From NCBI GenBank assembly GCA_900550235.1, contig URRQ01000062.1, positions 1-8,974 on the forward strand: 8,974 nucleotides of DNA. Reading direction: 5' to 3'. The notes under the pieces were generated by a model that did no database searches, had not been told where the DNA came from, and saw nothing but the letters and a program-made list of their open reading frames with translations. The translations under genes and the position numbers were made by a program. Positions 5,624 to 8,974 of this stretch are shown one piece after another. Positions within the stretch are counted from its first letter, which is position 1. The number at the start of each line of letters is the position of its first letter. The DNA comes from an uncultured Lachnospiraceae bacterium. Its GTDB lineage: Bacteria > Bacillota > Clostridia > Lachnospirales > Lachnospiraceae.

Positions 5624-5794
5624 TATAGTAACTAAAATCGTATCACAAACAGAACTATGATTCCTGTAGGTTGCGGGTTATAGATAAGTCCCGCACGAAC
5701 ATATGCATCATTAGAAAGACACATGTGAGTACCGATGAATTAATTTGACAATGAGACGATCAGTCTCAAGAACATGATTAAGGAGGGAAGGACC
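5624..5794 (+). promoter_or_regulatory. Long structured rpsL-rpsG intercistronic region
   Basis: These 171 bases carry no gene. GCGGG (5673-5677) pairs with CCCGC (5690-5694), extended by GTT/AAC (5670-5672 with 5698-5700). Further on, TGAGAC (5752-5757) pairs perfectly with GTCTCA (5763-5768) around a five-base loop, 11 bases before the rpsG ribosome binding site (5780-5786). In E. coli the equivalent gap is where S7 binds to repress its own translation; a similar role here is inference. No convincing promoter is present: TTGACA at 5745-5750 has no -10 at a proper distance. Confidence 0.5.
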
Positions 5795-6265
5795 GTGCCA
5801 CGTAAAGGACATACTCAGAAAAGAGACGTATTAGCGGATCCATTGTACAACAATAAAGTGGTTACAAAGCTTATCAACAACATCATGCTTGATGGTAAGA
5901 AAGGTGTAGCTCAGAAGATTGTATACGGAGCATTTGAAAGAGTAGCTGAGAAATCTGACAAACCAGCTATCGAAGTATTTGAAGAGGCTATGAACAACAT
6001 TATGCCAGTTCTTGAAGTTAAAGCAAGACGTATCGGTGGAGCAACATACCAGGTTCCGATCGAAGTTAGAGCTGACAGAAGACAGGCATTAGCTCTTCGT
6101 TGGATTACATTGTATTCTCGTAAAAGAGGAGAGAAGACAATGGAAGAAAGATTAGCAAACGAGATTCTTGATGCAGCAAACAACACAGGCGCATCAGTGA
6201 AGAAGAAAGAAGACATGCACAAGATGGCAGAGGCTAATAAGGCATTTGCTCATTACAGATTCTAA
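5795..6265 (+). CDS. rpsG: 30S ribosomal protein S7
   Basis: S7 starts assembly of the 30S head by binding the 3' major domain of 16S rRNA and lines the E-site mRNA exit. The GTG start at 5795 gives 156 residues beginning MPRKGHTQKRDVLADP, exactly the family N-terminus and usual length. An upstream in-frame ATG at 5774 would add seven residues encoded partly by the ribosome binding site AAGGAGG (5780-5786) itself, so it is rejected. Conserved stretches include NNIMLDGKKG, the RRIGGATYQVPIEVR loop and the C-terminal AFAHYRF. It is co-transcribed with rpsL and fusA; fusA begins 14 bases after its stop. Confidence 0.98.
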   Translation: MPRKGHTQKRDVLADPLYNNKVVTKLINNIMLDGKKGVAQKIVYGAFERVAEKSDKPAIEVFEEAMNNIMPVLEVKARRIGGATYQVPIEVRADRRQALALRWITLYSRKRGEKTMEERLANEILDAANNTGASVKKKEDMHKMAEANKAFAHYRF

Positions 6266-6282
6266 GGGAGGAAAAAGTCTTG
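6266..6282 (+). promoter_or_regulatory. Ribosome binding site and TTG start of fusA
   Basis: GGGAGG at 6266-6271 follows the rpsG stop directly and lies eight bases before TTG at 6280. The first in-frame ATG is codon 17, already inside the G1 region, so the TTG must be the start. Confidence 0.9.
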
Positions 6283-8397
6283 GCTGGAAGAGAATATCCA
6301 TTAGATAGAACTAGAAACATTGGTATTATGGCTCATATTGATGCTGGTAAGACAACAACAACAGAGCGTATTCTTTACTATACCGGTGTTAACCATAAGA
6401 TTGGTGATACTCACGAAGGTACTGCTACAATGGACTGGATGGCCCAGGAGCAGGAAAGAGGTATCACAATTACTTCGGCTGCTACAACATGTCACTGGAC
6501 ACTGCAGGAAAACTGCAAGCCGAAAGCTGGCGCTTTAGAGCACCGTATCAACATCATTGATACTCCGGGTCACGTTGACTTTACAGTTGAAGTTGAGCGT
6601 TCACTTCGTGTACTTGACGGTGCAGTAGGTGTATTCTGTGCGAAGGGTGGAGTTGAGCCTCAGTCAGAAAACGTATGGCGTCAGGCTGACACATACAACG
6701 TACCTAGAATGGCTTTCATCAACAAGATGGACATCCTTGGTGCAAACTTCTACGCAGCAGTAGATCAGATTAAAACAAGATTAGGTAAGAATGCAATCTG
6801 CCTTCAGCTTCCGATCGGTAAAGAAGATGATTTCAAAGGAATCATTGACTTATTCGAAATGAAAGCTTACATCTACAATGATGATAAGGGTGACGATATC
6901 TCTATCGTTGAGATTCCGGAAGATATGCAGGAAGAAGCAGAACTCTACCATACAGAATTAGTAGAGAAAATCTGCGAATTAGATGACGAGCTTATGATGG
7001 AATACCTTGAAGGTGAAGAACCATCAACAGAAGCGTTAAAAGCAGCTTTGAGAAAAGGTACATGCGAATGTGCAGCAGTTCCGGTATGCTGTGGTACTGC
7101 TTACAGAAACAAAGGTGTTCAGAAACTTCTGGATGCAGTTATCGAATACATGCCGTCTCCGCTTGACATTCCTCCAATCCAGGGTGTTGATGCAGACGGA
7201 AATGATGTTGTAAGACATTCATCAGATGAAGAGCCGTTCTCAGCTTTAGCATTCAAGATCATGACAGACCCATTCGTAGGTAAGCTTGCTTACTTCCGTG
7301 TGTATTCGGGAACAATGAACGCAGGTTCATACGTATTGAATGCAACAAAAGGCAAAAAAGAACGTGTTGGACGTATCCTTCAGATGCATGCCAACAAGAG
7401 AGAAGAGCTTGAAAAAGTATACTCAGGAGATATCGCAGCAGCTATCGGTTTCAAATTCACTTCAACAGGTGATACACTTTGTGACGAACAGCACCCTGTA
7501 ATTCTTGAGTCTATGGAATTCCCAGAGCCGGTTATTGAGTTAGCTATTGAACCAAAAACAAAAGCTTCTCAGGGTAAACTTGGTGAATCTTTAGCAAAAC
7601 TTGCAGAAGAAGACCCAACATTCCGTGCTCATACAGATCAGGAAACTGGTCAGACAATCATCGCTGGTATGGGTGAGCTTCACCTTGAAATCATCGTAGA
7701 CAGACTTCTTCGTGAATTCAAAGTAGAAGCTAACGTAGGTGCGCCACAGGTTGCTTACAAAGAATCCTTTACTAAAGCAGTTGATGTTGACAGCAAATAT
7801 GCAAAACAGTCAGGTGGACGTGGTCAGTACGGACACTGTAAAGTTAAATTCGAACCAACAGACGTTAACGGTGAGCAGACATTCTTCTTTGAATCAACAG
7901 TTGTTGGTGGAGCTATTCCTAAGGAATACATTCCAAAAGTTGGAGAAGGTATCGAGGCAGCTATGAAGTCAGGTACTCTTGGCGGATTCCCTGTAGTAGG
8001 TATTAAAGCTACTGTATATGATGGTTCTTACCATGAAGTCGACTCTTCAGAAATGGCATTCCACATTGCAGGTTCTATGGCATTTAAAGATGCTATGGCA
8101 AAAGCAGCTCCAGTACTTCTTGAGCCAATCATGAAAGTAGAAGTTACAATGCCAGAAGAGTACATGGGAGATGTTATCGGTGATATCAACTCTCGTCGTG
8201 GACGTATCGAAGGTATGGATGATCTCGGCGGTGGAAAAATCGTTCGTGCATATGTTCCATTATCAGAAATGTTCGGATACTCTACAGACTTACGTTCCAG
8301 AACACAGGGACGTGGTAACTACTCAATGTTCTTCGAGAAATATGAGCCGGTTCCAAAGAGTGTTCAGGAGAAAGTATTAGCTAGCAAAGCAAAATAA
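6280..8397 (+). CDS. fusA: Translation elongation factor G
   Basis: EF-G is the GTPase that moves tRNAs and mRNA through the ribosome after each peptide bond and helps recycle ribosomes with RRF. The 705-residue protein has all GTPase signatures: G1 AHIDAGKT (18-25), G2 around RGITITSAAT (60-69), G3 DTPGH (94-98) and G4 NKMD (148-151). The beta-barrel domain II and domains III-V follow, with GMGELHLEI, the SGGRGQYGH loop and SRRGRIEGMDD near the C-terminus. An insertion of about a dozen residues (roughly 74-87) separates switch I from G3, absent from the shorter Bacillus type but with an E. coli counterpart. The start codon is a TTG. The absence of disruptive features and the classical operon position argue for the housekeeping EF-G rather than a TetM-like protection protein. 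Confidence 0.98.
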   Translation: MAGREYPLDRTRNIGIMAHIDAGKTTTTERILYYTGVNHKIGDTHEGTATMDWMAQEQERGITITSAATTCHWTLQENCKPKAGALEHRINIIDTPGHVDFTVEVERSLRVLDGAVGVFCAKGGVEPQSENVWRQADTYNVPRMAFINKMDILGANFYAAVDQIKTRLGKNAICLQLPIGKEDDFKGIIDLFEMKAYIYNDDKGDDISIVEIPEDMQEEAELYHTELVEKICELDDELMMEYLEGEEPSTEALKAALRKGTCECAAVPVCCGTAYRNKGVQKLLDAVIEYMPSPLDIPPIQGVDADGNDVVRHSSDEEPFSALAFKIMTDPFVGKLAYFRVYSGTMNAGSYVLNATKGKKERVGRILQMHANKREELEKVYSGDIAAAIGFKFTSTGDTLCDEQHPVILESMEFPEPVIELAIEPKTKASQGKLGESLAKLAEEDPTFRAHTDQETGQTIIAGMGELHLEIIVDRLLREFKVEANVGAPQVAYKESFTKAVDVDSKYAKQSGGRGQYGHCKVKFEPTDVNGEQTFFFESTVVGGAIPKEYIPKVGEGIEAAMKSGTLGGFPVVGIKATVYDGSYHEVDSSEMAFHIAGSMAFKDAMAKAAPVLLEPIMKVEVTMPEEYMGDVIGDINSRRGRIEGMDDLGGGKIVRAYVPLSEMFGYSTDLRSRTQGRGNYSMFFEKYEPVPKSVQEKVLASKAK

Positions 8398-8418
8398 TTG
8401 AACTGTTAGTAAAACTAG

Positions 8419-8456
8419 TATTTTCCAAGTGAAAACTCATAAAACACTTGAAAATA
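8419..8456. repeat. Inverted repeat overlapping the tuf -35 box
   Basis: Bases 8419-8431 pair with 8445-8456 (12 pairs, one bulged C at 8426) around a 13-base A-rich loop. The right arm contains TTGAAA, the -35 of the tuf promoter. No T-run follows, so it is a poor intrinsic terminator for fusA. It may be a transcription factor site or simply a stem in the fusA-tuf read-through RNA. Confidence 0.45.
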
Positions 8457-8476
8457 TATACGATTTGAAATATAAT
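8448..8476 (+). promoter_or_regulatory. Internal promoter of tuf
   Basis: TTGAAA (8448-8453) and a perfect TATAAT (8471-8476) are 17 bases apart. The predicted start is near 8483, giving a leader of about 71 bases. It lets tuf be transcribed independently of the str operon promoter. Confidence 0.85.
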
Positions 8477-8505
8477 CGAAATAACCGAGTAAACAAAATG
8501 AATAA

Positions 8506-8530
8506 ATGGCCCTTTTACTTTAAGGGCCAT
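8506..8530 (+). promoter_or_regulatory. Stable hairpin in the tuf leader
   Basis: ATGGCCCTT (8506-8514) and AAGGGCCAT (8522-8530) form a perfect nine-pair stem with a seven-base loop. There is no T-run after it, so it is not a terminator. It ends six bases before the ribosome binding site AAGGAGGA (8537-8544) and could affect mRNA stability or ribosome access. Confidence 0.65.
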
Positions 8531-8553
8531 ATAATTAAGGAGGATTATTCAAA

Positions 8554-8974
8554 ATGGCTAAAGCTAAATTTGAAAGAAGCAAACCACATGCTAACATTGG
8601 TACAATCGGACACGTTGACCATGGTAAAACAACTTTAACAGCTGCTATTACAAAAACTCTTGCTGCAAGAGTAGCAGGTAACGTAGCTACAGATTTCGAA
8701 AACATCGATAAAGCTCCAGAAGAAAGAGAACGTGGTATCACAATTTCTACATCTCACGTAGAGTACGAGACAGAGAAACGTCACTACGCTCACGTTGACT
8801 GCCCAGGTCATGCTGACTACGTTAAGAACATGATCACAGGTGCTGCTCAGATGGATGGTGCTATCCTTGTTGTAGCTGCTACTGATGGTGTTATGGCTCA
8901 GACAAGAGAGCATATCTTACTTTCTCGTCAGGTAGGTGTTCCTTACATCGTTGTATTCATGAACAAATGTGATA
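8554..8974 (+). CDS. tuf: Translation elongation factor Tu (5' part, cut by window end)
   Basis: EF-Tu carries aminoacyl-tRNA to the ribosomal A site as a GTP complex. Only the first 140 complete codons of about 395-400 are in the window, covering most of the GTPase domain. G1 GHVDHGKT (19-26), switch I with RGITIS (60-65), G3 DCPGH (82-86) with the catalytic H86, and G4 NKCD (137-140, the last residues visible) are intact. The start is fixed by AAGGAGGA (8537-8544) and the family N-terminus MAKAKFERSKPH. Residue 13 is alanine where many EF-Tu proteins have cysteine. The gene closes the str operon but also has its own promoter 156 bases after fusA. The frame runs off the window edge, not into a stop. 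Confidence 0.98.
   Translation, partial: MAKAKFERSKPHANIGTIGHVDHGKTTLTAAITKTLAARVAGNVATDFENIDKAPEERERGITISTSHVEYETEKRHYAHVDCPGHADYVKNMITGAAQMDGAILVVAATDGVMAQTREHILLSRQVGVPYIVVFMNKCD

Noticed and set aside
5475..5660. Overlapping 61-residue plus-strand frame within the end of rpsL
   Set aside because: It is a shifted-frame shadow of rpsL with no ribosome binding site or recognisable family.
5745..5778. TTGACA as a promoter in front of rpsG
   Set aside because: No -10 hexamer lies at 16-18 bases; the nearest possible one (CATGAT) is 22 bases away.
5774..5794. Upstream ATG extending rpsG by seven residues
   Set aside because: The extension would be encoded by the ribosome binding site itself; the GTG at 5795 gives the family N-terminus MPRKGH and has correct spacing.
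6500..6540. Insertion of about a dozen residues in the EF-G GTPase domain as a novelty
   Set aside because: E. coli EF-G has a comparable insertion at the same place, so it is family variation.
8421..8456. Intrinsic terminator of fusA
   Set aside because: The stem is AT-rich with a 13-base loop and no following T-run, and it overlaps the tuf -35; kept only as an inverted repeat.
8429..8638. 69-residue plus-strand frame across the tuf promoter and start
   Set aside because: It spans the promoter, leader hairpin and the start of tuf in another frame and has no ribosome binding site.
1..8974. CRISPR arrays, tRNA or rRNA genes, insertion sequences, toxin-antitoxin or phage genes
   Set aside because: No regularly spaced repeats, tRNA-like clover folds, transposase motifs or phage proteins were seen on either strand.

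Overview
The window looks like a chromosomal segment of a low-to-mid GC, spore-lineage Firmicute, most likely a Lachnospiraceae gut bacterium of the Dorea / Ruminococcus torques kind. The grounds are the wording of the EF-Tu, EF-G and S12 proteins, strong AGGAGG ribosome binding sites, AT-rich sigma-A promoters and a Spo0A-type DNA-binding protein. The family assignment comes from remembered protein sequences, not from a search.

Layout. Bases 1-998 hold a two-gene unit: a membrane-anchored DUF4430 protein and an overlapping ECF-transporter substrate-binding (S) subunit, preceded by a perfect palindrome. A consensus promoter that begins inside the S-subunit stop codon drives an M24 metallopeptidase (1073-2161). 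A long hairpin terminator (2183-2257) separates it from a convergent minus-strand gene (2279-2815). That gene encodes the DNA-binding domain of Spo0A without its phospho-receiver domain. A divergent intergenic region (2816-3011) contains promoters for both sides and one 0A-box-like site. On the plus strand follow a PepD-type M20 dipeptidase (3012-4433) and a compact formate/nitrite-family channel (4453-5055).

From 5056 to the end lies the str operon: rpsL, rpsG, fusA and the start of tuf (cut by the window edge). rpsL has its own promoter and a leader with mutually exclusive hairpins. The rpsL-rpsG gap is unusually long and structured. tuf has its own near-consensus promoter plus a stable leader hairpin, so EF-Tu can be made independently of the rest of the operon.

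How it fits together. The right half is the translation core (decoding centre protein S12, 30S head protein S7, translocase EF-G, tRNA carrier EF-Tu). The left half is accessory nutrient handling: a vitamin-type uptake subunit, two peptidases and a small-anion channel, with a possible sporulation-linked regulator between the peptidases. Several listed starts differ from the longest open frame because the ribosome binding site or family N-terminus decides otherwise (rpsL, rpsG, the channel). The most unusual items are the receiver-less Spo0A protein with a candidate 0A box next to its own promoter, the DUF4430/ECF pair, and the structured RNA leaders of the str operon.
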